DNA from: Pseudomonadota bacterium
GTDB taxonomy: Bacteria > Myxococcota_A > UBA9042 > GCA-2863065
Length of the DNA stretch: 64,000 bases
Direction: 5' to 3'
Assembly (NCBI GenBank): GCA_005776725.1
Contig: SXOO01000120.1
Span: 1 to 64,000, forward strand
A program made the translations under genes and the position numbers. The notes under the pieces are model-generated. The model did not search any database. It saw only the letters and a program-made list of their open reading frames with translations, and was not told the origin of the DNA. This document shows, piece after piece, positions 43,080-50,517 of the stretch (positions are counted from its first letter, which is position 1; each line of letters starts with the position of its first letter).

Positions 43080-44965
43080 GGCGTCCGCTCGCGGCCCTGC
43101 TGCTCTGGTCCGCATCCGCCCACGCCGAGCTCGTCAACTTCGACCTCTCGGGCGCGATCTATACGAAGTGGCTCTACCGTAACAACGACAGCCAGGGGCT
43201 GTTGTCTCACGGCAACCCGTTCTGGCCGGACAACCTCTCCGGCGACAACGGCGTAGGGTCCGAGTTCGAGCTGGGCATCAAGGGCCGCGTCGGCGAGAAC
43301 GTCGAGGCCGGAGTGCGCCTGCAGTCGCGCTTTGGCGCGCTCTGGCAGGACTGGTGGGAGAACGGGGACCTCGCGTACGACGAGGTCAACACCTCGGGCG
43401 AGTCGCTCGGGATGAACCACTCGCAGTACATCAAGCTTCGCGGCTACTACGTGCGCGCGTCCCTGCCGATCTCGTGGGTCGACTCGCTGCTCGTGGGGTC
43501 CTCGGACTTCGGGATGTTCAACGAGTGGACCATCGGCAAGGTGCGCTTCATCGACCGTGACAACGGGAAGGGCGTCTTCGTTCAGGGCACCCTCCACCCG
43601 GAGTATTTCCGCTATCACACGGCGATCATCGCGCTGCCAAAGCTCTTTGTGGGGCCGGGCTGGTCCACGGGAATTGGCGACCCCAATATCCGTAACCCGT
43701 TCTGGTCGCGTGACCTCGCTTACGGGCTCCGGATGGACTCCGACGTCGCCGACGGCACGCGCCTCACGCTCATCGGCACCCACACCCGCGACTCGGAGAT
43801 CGACCTCACGGACCCCGACGCGGTCGGCACGATCTACCCCACCTGCCAGGACGACCTTGGCAACCCGGTGCCTGGGTGCGAGCCCGACGGCGCGGTCGAC
43901 ACCTACACCCGGTACTCGAACTCGGTCGCCACGCTCGAAGCGCAGGTCGACGCGTGGTCCGGCGGGTCGTTCAACTTCATCGGGGGCTACAGCTACTCGA
44001 CGGTAGACCCTGCCCTCGCGGCCAACGGTGTGGCGCTCAACGAAGGCGTGTTCCCGATCCCGTTCGGCGACTTCCACGGCACCTTCGCGAAGGCCCGCGC
44101 GGAGTTCTTCGACGTAGGGGTGAGCGGTCTCTCGCTCAAGCTCGAGTACTTCAACATCTCCGAACACTTCGTGACCATCTTCGGCGCGCGGCGCGAGGCA
44201 GACGTGCTGCTCACCGACGGCTTCATCGAGGGCGGGCAGCTCCCCACACTGAACCTGGCCAACGAGTTCGTGGACTTCGACGACGCGTGGGTCGAGTCGA
44301 TCGTGGGCTGGCACGGCGCCACCGCGCTGCTCGAGTACGTCGGCGACGTGGAGCTGCGCATCGAGGAGACCTTCCTCGGCTACAACACGAACGCCCAGTT
44401 CCGCGACGTCGACACCGTCTATCCCACGTTCCTGCACTCCGACGGCTACACGGACACGGACCTCTACGACTACGCGAACGTGCTCGATCGAGGCCGCGAC
44501 CCGCGCAGCGTCTATCGCCGCTTCCAAGACCGGCTCTCCTCGATCAGCGTCCTCAGCGCGCTCTTCCACACAGGCGTCGGCGAGGGCCTCGACTTTGGGG
44601 TCAAAGCGAAGTTCATCTGGGACAGCGACGGCCGCGAGGGCAGCACCACGGAGGACGACTACCTCGGCCTGCTCACCCGGGCGAAGCTCTGGGTCAGCTA
44701 TCCGTTCACCCTCGGCATGCAGGTCACCCTGGGCAGCGCGTTCGACTACTGGCTCGAGGAGAACCGGCGGGGCTCCCCAGAGCAGGGGTACGGCGACGAC
44801 ACCACGACGAAGGTGCGCCCGTACATCGATTTCCGATACGCCTATCAAGGCTTCGAGGTGAGGTACTCGCTGGAGTATCTCTACAAGCTCCACGAGCGGG
44901 AGCGCGACACGGACCAGAAGTTTCACGTCGTGCGCTCCAAGGCCGAGCTGAAGGTGGCGTGGTGA
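43076..44965 (+). CDS. Outer-membrane beta-barrel protein
   Basis: 629 residues. A signal peptide (LAALLLWSASAHA) precedes a sequence of alternating aromatic/hydrophobic strands typical of large outer-membrane barrels (LSGAIYTKWLYRNNDSQG, SEFELGIKGRVGENVEAGVR, YIDFRYAYQGFEVRYSLEYL, near the C terminus). It ends in aliphatic/aromatic residues (AELKVAW), with a terminal Trp in the position of the usual terminal aromatic. The GTG start overlaps the preceding stop (GTGA), and the stop overlaps the next ATG (TGATG). It may be a channel or an alginate-export-like barrel working with the carbohydrate-binding neighbour. Substrate unknown. Confidence 0.82.
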   Translation: MRRPLAALLLWSASAHAELVNFDLSGAIYTKWLYRNNDSQGLLSHGNPFWPDNLSGDNGVGSEFELGIKGRVGENVEAGVRLQSRFGALWQDWWENGDLAYDEVNTSGESLGMNHSQYIKLRGYYVRASLPISWVDSLLVGSSDFGMFNEWTIGKVRFIDRDNGKGVFVQGTLHPEYFRYHTAIIALPKLFVGPGWSTGIGDPNIRNPFWSRDLAYGLRMDSDVADGTRLTLIGTHTRDSEIDLTDPDAVGTIYPTCQDDLGNPVPGCEPDGAVDTYTRYSNSVATLEAQVDAWSGGSFNFIGGYSYSTVDPALAANGVALNEGVFPIPFGDFHGTFAKARAEFFDVGVSGLSLKLEYFNISEHFVTIFGARREADVLLTDGFIEGGQLPTLNLANEFVDFDDAWVESIVGWHGATALLEYVGDVELRIEETFLGYNTNAQFRDVDTVYPTFLHSDGYTDTDLYDYANVLDRGRDPRSVYRRFQDRLSSISVLSALFHTGVGEGLDFGVKAKFIWDSDGREGSTTEDDYLGLLTRAKLWVSYPFTLGMQVTLGSAFDYWLEENRRGSPEQGYGDDTTTKVRPYIDFRYAYQGFEVRYSLEYLYKLHERERDTDQKFHVVRSKAELKVAW

Positions 44966-46410
44966 TGCGAAAAAACAGTTGGTCGGTCGTCGGCGCCGCG
45001 CTCACTCCCCTCTTCGTCGCGTGCGGGTTCGAGGACTTCGTCGTGGGCGAGCTCACGCGCGGCGATCAGGTCGAGCTCCCCAAGTCAGCCCCGAACATCC
45101 TCGAGGGCAACGTCGAGGCTGGCCTCGAGGGTGCCACGCTCGCCTTCACCACCGGCGCTTTCGAGCCGCTCGAGGCGCTCGCGGCCACGGCGGCGGGCAC
45201 GCGCTTCGAGGTCAGCTTCCCCGGTAACACGGCGTTCACCAACCTGGTGGTCTCGGCGCGAACGAGCACCCGCTCCGCGCTCGGCTTCCTCCCGGAGATC
45301 CCGCGCCAGGTGTCGGTGCTGGATCCGGCGCGGATCCTCCCGCTCGACGTGGTGCAGCCCGGGCAGTCCGCGCTCGGCGTGGACTCCACGCTCGCCACCG
45401 TCCTGCTCACGGCCAAGGCGGCCCAGGCCGGACAGAGCCTGCAGGCGGTCCCGCCGCGCACCGCGCAGCGCGCCTTCGTCGAGATCACCGAGCTCGCCAC
45501 CACGGACTCGCGGGTCGGCCTGGTCCGCGAGATGATCGAGCGCCTGCGTACGGCGCCGGTCTTCGTCGCCGGCGCACGCCCCTTCGACCCCGCCCCGCTC
45601 TCGGGGGGCACCGTGGATTACACCGGCGACGGGGCGCCCGACCTCGACAGCGGGGCGTTCGACGCCGCGGTGGCCGAGGCGATCAAGGCGTTCGAGTTCA
45701 ATGCGTGTTACCCGGACGACCGCATTCGTCTCGTGCTGCTGGCAGACCTTCGGCCGGGCGCCATCGATCGCAACTGCTCCACGATCGACCCGTTTCGCTG
45801 GGCGGAGGACGCTCCCGGAAAGAAGGTCTTCATCACCGGCGCGCTCCACGAAGACACGCCGCGCTGCGGAGAAGCCGCTCCACCGTGCCTCGAAGGGCAC
45901 ACGATCGACGCCGCCAACAGCCTGCTCGGCAACTGGGTGCCAAACCTCGTGCCCATGCACGACGATGGGACGCAGGGCGACGCCACGGCGGGCGACGGGA
46001 TCTGGACGCTCACGGTCGACCTGCCCTACTTCGCCCCCACCGGCCCCGAGGGGGTCGCCGTGCGCATCGGGTACAAGTACACGTTCGGCGAGCCGTCGGC
46101 GGGCTGGACAGGGACCGAGGAGTGGCCGGGCAACAAGCGCGTGCTCGAGCTGCGCGACCTCACGGGCGACCGCATGATCGTGCGCTTCGATCGCTTCGGC
46201 GACGAGACGTCCAACAAAGACAAGGCGAACCTCCTGTCGCCGGCCAAGGGCGGCTGCGGCACGGTGATCTTCCCGTCCGAGGGTGTGCGCCCGGGCTGTG
46301 CCAACGACGCGTTCGAGTCGCAGATCGACACCGACGGCGACTGCGTCCTCGACGCATGGCCCCCCGCGGGCACGGCCTCGCCGCTGGTCCTCGAATGCCC
46401 AGAGGGCTGA
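44965..46410 (+). CDS. Lipoprotein with C-terminal carbohydrate-binding-like beta domain
   Basis: 481 residues. The signal ends in FVACGF (Cys20). Residues ~30-230 are Ala/Leu-rich without a known match. Residues ~330-430 (PMHDDGTQGDATAGDGIWTL, GYKYTFGEPSAGWTGTEEW, GNKRVLEL) resemble the starch-binding or 'choice-of-anchor' beta sandwiches found in glycan-active proteins. The last part has a Cys pair and DTDGDCVLDAWP, an Asp-rich loop that could bind calcium. The ATG overlaps the barrel gene's stop (TGATG), and the next gene starts 16 nt inside its 3' end. Confidence 0.8.
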   Translation: MRKNSWSVVGAALTPLFVACGFEDFVVGELTRGDQVELPKSAPNILEGNVEAGLEGATLAFTTGAFEPLEALAATAAGTRFEVSFPGNTAFTNLVVSARTSTRSALGFLPEIPRQVSVLDPARILPLDVVQPGQSALGVDSTLATVLLTAKAAQAGQSLQAVPPRTAQRAFVEITELATTDSRVGLVREMIERLRTAPVFVAGARPFDPAPLSGGTVDYTGDGAPDLDSGAFDAAVAEAIKAFEFNACYPDDRIRLVLLADLRPGAIDRNCSTIDPFRWAEDAPGKKVFITGALHEDTPRCGEAAPPCLEGHTIDAANSLLGNWVPNLVPMHDDGTQGDATAGDGIWTLTVDLPYFAPTGPEGVAVRIGYKYTFGEPSAGWTGTEEWPGNKRVLELRDLTGDRMIVRFDRFGDETSNKDKANLLSPAKGGCGTVIFPSEGVRPGCANDAFESQIDTDGDCVLDAWPPAGTASPLVLECPEG

Positions 46411-47561
46411 CGCTCCTCGTCGCCCTCGCGCTGGCGGCGGAGGTGCGCGCCGACGCGCTCGACTTCGGCCGGGCCTCCGCCGTGATCGCCGGGGTGCTGG
46501 AGTGGGCCGACCCGGACCTGGAAGACTTCGACAAAGAGGGGCGCAAAGACGAGGCCCTGGCCGCGCTGCTGCTGAAGCGGGGCGTGCCCGAGTCGCGGCT
46601 GCGCCTGCTACTCGACGGCAAGGCCACGCGGCGCGCGTTCTTAGAGGCAGTCGAGGCCGCAGGACGGGCCACGCCGAGAGGCGGTTGGCTCATCGTCTAC
46701 TTTGCCGGCCACGGTATCCAGCTCGACGACGGACGCGTGGCCCTGGCGCTGTCCGACGCACGAGACGCCACCATCGCGTCGTCGGGACTGCTGCTGGACG
46801 AGCTCCGCGACCGGATCCAGCGGACCCTTGGCTGCACCGGGGCTCGCTGTCCGAGGGACCGGGCCCGCCGCGTATTGCTCCTGGGCGACGCCTGCTACTC
46901 CGGCGGGCTCGGGGATGTGGCAGAGCGGCTGGCGGCCAACGGCATCCCGTCGGTCGCGCTCACCTCGAGCGAGGCCTCGAACGACTCCACGATCAACTGG
47001 ACCTACACTCAGGCGCTGCTCGAGGCGCTCAGCGGGAGCGCGCTCGCAGACACCGACCGTGATGGGCGGATCACCCTCAGCGAAGCCAGCCAGGAGGTAC
47101 GAGCAAGCCTTCTGTATCGCGAGCACCAGCGCTGGGGGTTCAAGGCCGTACGGGTCTCCGAGGAGCTGGAGCTCGCTCGGGTGGAGCGTCCGTTGGGACG
47201 CGCGCGTATGCCGCGCGGCTACACGCTCGGGGGCTACGCGAGCGTGGGCGACGAGGTCGTGCGGCTCGTGGGGATGTCCGGCCGTCAGGTGGTGGTGAGC
47301 TACTTCGACTACTCGGAGCGGTCGGACGAGAAGGTGTCCCCTCGCCGCCTGCGCCCGATCCGCTTCGAGACCTTCCCCGTGGGCTCGAAGCTCCGCGTGG
47401 TCTGGGAGGACGAGTGTTGGGACGCGGTGGTCGACCGAGTCGACGGCCCGTTCCACTTCGTGTCTTACCCGGAGTGGGACCACAGCTGGGACGAGTGGGT
47501 CACGGACGACCGCGTGATCAGCGGCCGCGAGCGCTGCCCGAAGGCCCCGAAGACGCGCTGA
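46395..47561 (+). CDS. Exported caspase-family protease with Tudor/agenet-like C terminus
   Basis: 388 residues. A signal peptide (LTLLVALALAAEVRA) precedes a C14 caspase-like domain (~25-250): His106 in YFAGHGIQ and Cys167 in LGDACYSGG are the catalytic dyad. DTDRDGRITLSE (219-230) is an EF-hand-like loop, consistent with Ca activation known for some metacaspases. Residues ~284-325 and ~328-376 look like two small barrels; the second has the Tudor/agenet pattern W-x4-CWDAVVDRV...VSYPEWDHSWDEWV. Caspase-like proteases cleave after Arg/Lys or Asp; specificity is not readable here. The start is the ATG 16 nt inside the preceding gene. A secreted caspase joined to chromatin-reader-like barrels is unusual. 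Confidence 0.86.
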   Translation: MPRGLTLLVALALAAEVRADALDFGRASAVIAGVLEWADPDLEDFDKEGRKDEALAALLLKRGVPESRLRLLLDGKATRRAFLEAVEAAGRATPRGGWLIVYFAGHGIQLDDGRVALALSDARDATIASSGLLLDELRDRIQRTLGCTGARCPRDRARRVLLLGDACYSGGLGDVAERLAANGIPSVALTSSEASNDSTINWTYTQALLEALSGSALADTDRDGRITLSEASQEVRASLLYREHQRWGFKAVRVSEELELARVERPLGRARMPRGYTLGGYASVGDEVVRLVGMSGRQVVVSYFDYSERSDEKVSPRRLRPIRFETFPVGSKLRVVWEDECWDAVVDRVDGPFHFVSYPEWDHSWDEWVTDDRVISGRERCPKAPKTR

Positions 47562-47608
47562 GCGGGAGTCGCGCCACGCGCGCAAGAAGAGCTCCTCGAA
47601 AAAAGTAC

Positions 47609-47637
47609 TTGCCATGCTCGGCAGGAATGAATATTCA
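47609..47637 (+). promoter_or_regulatory. tetR-type gene promoter (predicted leaderless)
   Basis: TTGCCA, a 17-nt spacer and TATTCA end 7 nt before the ATG at 47645. The -10 hexamer is inside the palindrome at 47626-47639, so a bound repressor would block the promoter. Confidence 0.6.
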
Positions 47638-47639
47638 TT
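47626..47639. promoter_or_regulatory. 14-bp palindromic operator for the TetR-family regulator
   Basis: AATGAATATTCATT is a perfect palindrome covering the -10 region of the regulator's own gene. A related palindrome stands before the downstream dehydrogenase gene, both preceded by AGG. Confidence 0.65.
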
Positions 47640-47644
47640 TCGGC

Positions 47645-48256
47645 ATGAGCCCCGCCGCACGACGCCTTCGCCTCGATCGACCTGCCACGCCGGGGCGCGA
47701 TGACAAGGCCGAGCAGATCCTCGAGGCCACCCTCCCGCTCTTCGTCGAGCGGGGCTTCTATGGCACCTCGGTGCCGGAGATCGCCGCCCGCGCAGGCGTG
47801 GGGGCCGGCACGATCTACCGCTACTTCGACTCCAAGGAGGCGCTGGTCAACGCACTCTTCCGGAAGTGCAAGGCCGCGCTCCTCTCGCGTGTGCTCACCG
47901 ACTTCCCCTTCCACGCGAACACGCGGGAGCAGTTCGCGGCGTTGTGGCAGCGCATGGTCGACTGGGCCGTGGCCGAGCCGGACGCCTTCGCGTTCCTGGA
48001 GCTGCACGCCCACCAGAGCTACCTGGACGAAGAGAGCCGCGCGCTCGAGGGCCGCATCGTCCAGTTCGGCGTGGGCTTCATCTCCGCCGCTCAGCAGCGC
48101 GGCGAGCTCCGCTCGGGGCCGCCTGCCGTGCTGATCGGCATCGTGATGGGGGCCTTCATCGGCCTCCGGTCCAAGTCCGCTCAATGCGGCTACTCCGTCA
48201 CCCCCGAAGACTGGCGCCTCGCGCAGCAATGCGTGTGGGAGGCCATTCGCATCTGA
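47645..48256 (+). CDS. TetR-family transcriptional regulator
   Basis: 203 residues. The N-terminal HTH (AEQILEATLPLFVERGFYGT, SVPEIAARAGVGAGTIYRYF, DSKEALVNALF) is typical; the C-terminal ~140 residues form a ligand-binding and dimer domain with an Ala/Phe-rich core. An earlier in-frame ATG at 47627 falls inside the operator palindrome and before the predicted transcription start, so the ATG at 47645 is preferred. It probably represses itself and the dehydrogenase gene at 48358. The ligand is unknown; an acyl or fatty-acid type inducer would be a guess. Confidence 0.9.
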   Translation: MSPAARRLRLDRPATPGRDDKAEQILEATLPLFVERGFYGTSVPEIAARAGVGAGTIYRYFDSKEALVNALFRKCKAALLSRVLTDFPFHANTREQFAALWQRMVDWAVAEPDAFAFLELHAHQSYLDEESRALEGRIVQFGVGFISAAQQRGELRSGPPAVLIGIVMGAFIGLRSKSAQCGYSVTPEDWRLAQQCVWEAIRI

Positions 48257-48313
48257 ACCCGTGCGCGGCCCGTCGCTGCGCCGGCCCTGTTGCCTACGCG
48301 CTCTTCCGCAAGG

Positions 48314-48327
48314 AATGAACGTTCACT
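48314..48327. promoter_or_regulatory. Second palindromic operator, before the dehydrogenase gene
   Basis: AATGAACGTTCACT has the perfect 10-bp core TGAACGTTCA and matches the site at 47626-47639 at 11 of 14 positions, including the AGG in front. It lies 30 nt before the dehydrogenase ATG. Confidence 0.6.
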
Positions 48328-48357
48328 CTTAGTCCTTTCCCGTTTCAGGAGCCGCTC

Positions 48358-49248
48358 ATGTCCCAACAGACCGTCCTCATCACCGGCGCCACAGCAGGCA
48401 TCGGCCGCACCACCGCCCTCCACCTCGCCGCCGCGGGCTATCGGGTGATCGCCACGGGTCGGAGGAGCCAGGAGCTGGACCGCCTCCGCGCCGAGGCGCC
48501 GGCCGGCTCCGAGCTTCACACCCAGGTCCTGGACGTGACGTCCACCGAGTCCATCGAGGCCGCTGCGGCCGAGGTGGCGCGGCTCACCGGCGGCCACGGG
48601 CTGGATGTGCTGGTGAACAACGCCGGGTTCGGCGTGATGGGCCCGGTGAGCGAGCTCTCGGACGCCGATCTGCGGCGCCAGTACGACACCAACGTGTTCG
48701 GGCTCATGGCCGTGACTCGCGCGTTCCTCCCCGCGATGCAGAAGCGCGGCTCGGGGCGGATCATCAACGTGTCGAGCATCGGCGGCCGCGTGACCTTCCC
48801 GTTCATGGGCGCTTACAACTCCACGAAGTACGCGCTCGAGTCCCTGTCGGACGCGATGCGCTACGAGCTCGCGCCGTTCGGAGTGCAGGTGGTGCTGGTG
48901 GAGCCCGGGGTAATCCGCACCGAGTTCGCCGACACTGCCATGGGGCCCGTGACCCGCTTCGCCGGCACCGCGTACGGCCCCGCCATCGCGAAGGCCGAGA
49001 CCCTCCGCACGCGCATGGAGGCCACCGCCGTGGGCCCGGAGGTGGTGGCCAAGGCGATCCACCGCGCGATTGCGAGCGCCTCGCCGTCGGCGCGGTACGT
49101 CGCCCCGCGCTTCGGCCACCTGATGCTGGCGGCGCTCAACATCACGCCGACGCGGCTCCTCGATTGGGGCTTTCGACGTGTGAGCTTCCTCACGCGCAAG
49201 GAGCTGGCGCCGGTGTCCGCGCCGCAACCGCTCGCTGCCGCTCGCTGA
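48358..49248 (+). CDS. Short-chain dehydrogenase under TetR-type control
   Basis: 296 residues. The NAD(P) motif TGATAGIG (9-16), NNAG (87-90), Ser139/140 and YNSTK (Tyr153, Lys157) define a classical SDR; GRR near 34-36 suggests NADP preference. The extended C terminus (ALNITPTRLLDWGFRRVSFL) resembles SDRs acting on lipophilic or fatty substrates. AGGAG lies 6 nt before the ATG. The operator-like palindrome upstream and the adjacent TetR gene indicate inducible expression. Confidence 0.9.
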   Translation: MSQQTVLITGATAGIGRTTALHLAAAGYRVIATGRRSQELDRLRAEAPAGSELHTQVLDVTSTESIEAAAAEVARLTGGHGLDVLVNNAGFGVMGPVSELSDADLRRQYDTNVFGLMAVTRAFLPAMQKRGSGRIINVSSIGGRVTFPFMGAYNSTKYALESLSDAMRYELAPFGVQVVLVEPGVIRTEFADTAMGPVTRFAGTAYGPAIAKAETLRTRMEATAVGPEVVAKAIHRAIASASPSARYVAPRFGHLMLAALNITPTRLLDWGFRRVSFLTRKELAPVSAPQPLAAAR

Positions 49249-49292
49249 GCGCCCGCGGAGTCCGAGCTGCCGACGCGGCAAACGGGTCCGAC

Positions 49293-49307
49293 CCGGCCGG
49301 GGGCCGG
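49293..49307. terminator. GC-rich hairpin between convergent dehydrogenase and menB
   Basis: CCGGCC and GGCCGG form a 6-bp stem with a 3-nt loop, between the stops at 49248 (plus) and 49322 (minus). It abuts a 16-bp element, GCCGGACGGCCGGTGC (49303-49318), also found at 55623-55638. Confidence 0.45.
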
Positions 49308-49321
49308 ACGGCCGGTGCGGT

Positions 49322-50227
49322 TCAGTAGTGTCGGGGAAAACGCGTAAAGTCGAAGGGGCGCTTCTCGAGGAACGCGTCGCGCCCCTCGACCGCCTCATCG
49401 GTCATGTAGGCAAGGCGCGTGGCCTCGCCGGCGAACAGCTGCTGACCCACGAGGCCATCGTCGATCATGTTGAACGCGTACTTCAGCATCCGCATGGCCG
49501 TAGGGCTCTTGGCGCAGGCGATACGACCCCACTCGAGGGCCGTGGCCTCGAGCTCGGCGTGGGGAACCACGGCGTTGACCATGCCCATGTCGAAGGCCTG
49601 CTCGGCGCTGTAGGGAAAGCCGAGGAAGAAGATCTCTCGCCCGCGCTTCTGGCCCACCTGTCGGGCCAACAGCGCCGAGCCGAAGCCCCCGTCGAAGCTG
49701 GCCACGTCGGCGTCGGTTTGTTTGAAGACGGCGTGCTCGCGGCTGGCCAGCGTGAGATCGCAGGTGACATGCAGGCTGTGCCCGCCGCCCACGGCCCACC
49801 CCGGCACCACGGCGATCACCACCTTCGGCATGAAGCGGATGAGCCTCTGCACCTCGAGTATGTGGAGACGACCGAGCCGCGCGAGGTCCACCTCGCGCGA
49901 CGACTCGTCCTCCGTGGCCGCGTATTTGTAGCCGTCACGGCCGCGGATTCGTTGGTCGCCTCCGGAGCAGAACGCCCAGCCACCGTCCTTCGGGGAGGGG
50001 CCGTTGCCGGTGAGGAGCACGCACCCCACGTCTGACGACTGGCGGGCGTGCTCGAGCGCCGTATACAGCTCGTCCACGGTGTGCGGTCGGAAGGCGTTCC
50101 GCACCTCCGGTCGGTTGAACGCCACGCGCACCACCGCAGCGTCTCGCGCGCGGTGGTACGTGATGTCCGTGAAGTCGAAACCCGGGACGACGTCCCAGGC
50201 GCTCGAATCGAAGAGTTCGGAGACCAT
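49322..50227 (-). CDS. menB: 1,4-dihydroxy-2-naphthoyl-CoA synthase
   Basis: MenB cyclises o-succinylbenzoyl-CoA to the naphthoyl-CoA ring of menaquinone; cytosolic crotonase-fold hexamer. The 301-residue protein has the MenB-specific blocks WAFCSGGDQRIRGRDGYKYA, VPGWAVGGGHSLHVTCDL, KQTDADVASFDGGFGSALLA and the C-terminal EKRPFDFTRFPRHY. No other men gene is nearby. No Shine-Dalgarno sequence; TAGGGT stands 9 nt before the ATG as a possible -10. It converges with the dehydrogenase gene. Confidence 0.96.
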   Translation of the reverse strand: MVSELFDSSAWDVVPGFDFTDITYHRARDAAVVRVAFNRPEVRNAFRPHTVDELYTALEHARQSSDVGCVLLTGNGPSPKDGGWAFCSGGDQRIRGRDGYKYAATEDESSREVDLARLGRLHILEVQRLIRFMPKVVIAVVPGWAVGGGHSLHVTCDLTLASREHAVFKQTDADVASFDGGFGSALLARQVGQKRGREIFFLGFPYSAEQAFDMGMVNAVVPHAELEATALEWGRIACAKSPTAMRMLKYAFNMIDDGLVGQQLFAGEATRLAYMTDEAVEGRDAFLEKRPFDFTRFPRHY

Positions 50228-50236
50228 AAGGCGGCA

Positions 50237-50242
50237 ACCCTA
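50237..50242 (-). promoter_or_regulatory. Possible -10 element of menB
   Basis: TAGGGT on the minus strand, 9 nt before the ATG. No acceptable -35 was found, so this is listed only because the same spacing recurs at other genes. Confidence 0.25.
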
Positions 50243-50324
50243 GCGCAAAGCGCCAGCGGACGCACCGGGAAGTCAGGTGTCGCCCACCGGAGGTTGCCGC
50301 CCCAGACCGCCGGGGACCGAGCCC

Positions 50325-50402
50325 CTAGCTGGCCAACAGAAGCAGGATTGGGCCGATGGTCTGCAAAGCGACGAAGAGAGCGGCAATGAGCTTGTCCTTC
50401 AT
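50325..50402 (-). CDS. 25-residue hydrophobic small protein
   Basis: A very short frame encodes a peptide that begins MKDKLIAALFVALQ and ends GPILLLLAS. A charged N terminus (two Lys, one Asp) is followed by one hydrophobic span long enough to cross the membrane. GGGAGG stands 6 nt before the ATG, a strong ribosome-binding site that chance alone would seldom provide. The frame lies alone in the 290-bp gap between menB and a membrane protein gene. It resembles small single-span membrane proteins (type I toxin-like peptides or small regulators of membrane complexes). No homologue is recognised. Confidence 0.6.
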   Translation of the reverse strand: MKDKLIAALFVALQTIGPILLLLAS

Positions 50403-50517
50403 GACGAACCTCCCGCCGCGACCAAGCGGCTGGGGAGACACGAAGCAGAACGCGTGCCGGCCGAGCTAACGACCTAACTAACTGTAGTTGATACAAGAAC
50501 CTGCGTCCCGAGGAGGG

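Noticed and set aside
47627-47644. Upstream ATG of the TetR gene as the true start
   Set aside because: It lies within the palindrome and the predicted -10 element, so it would not be on the transcript.
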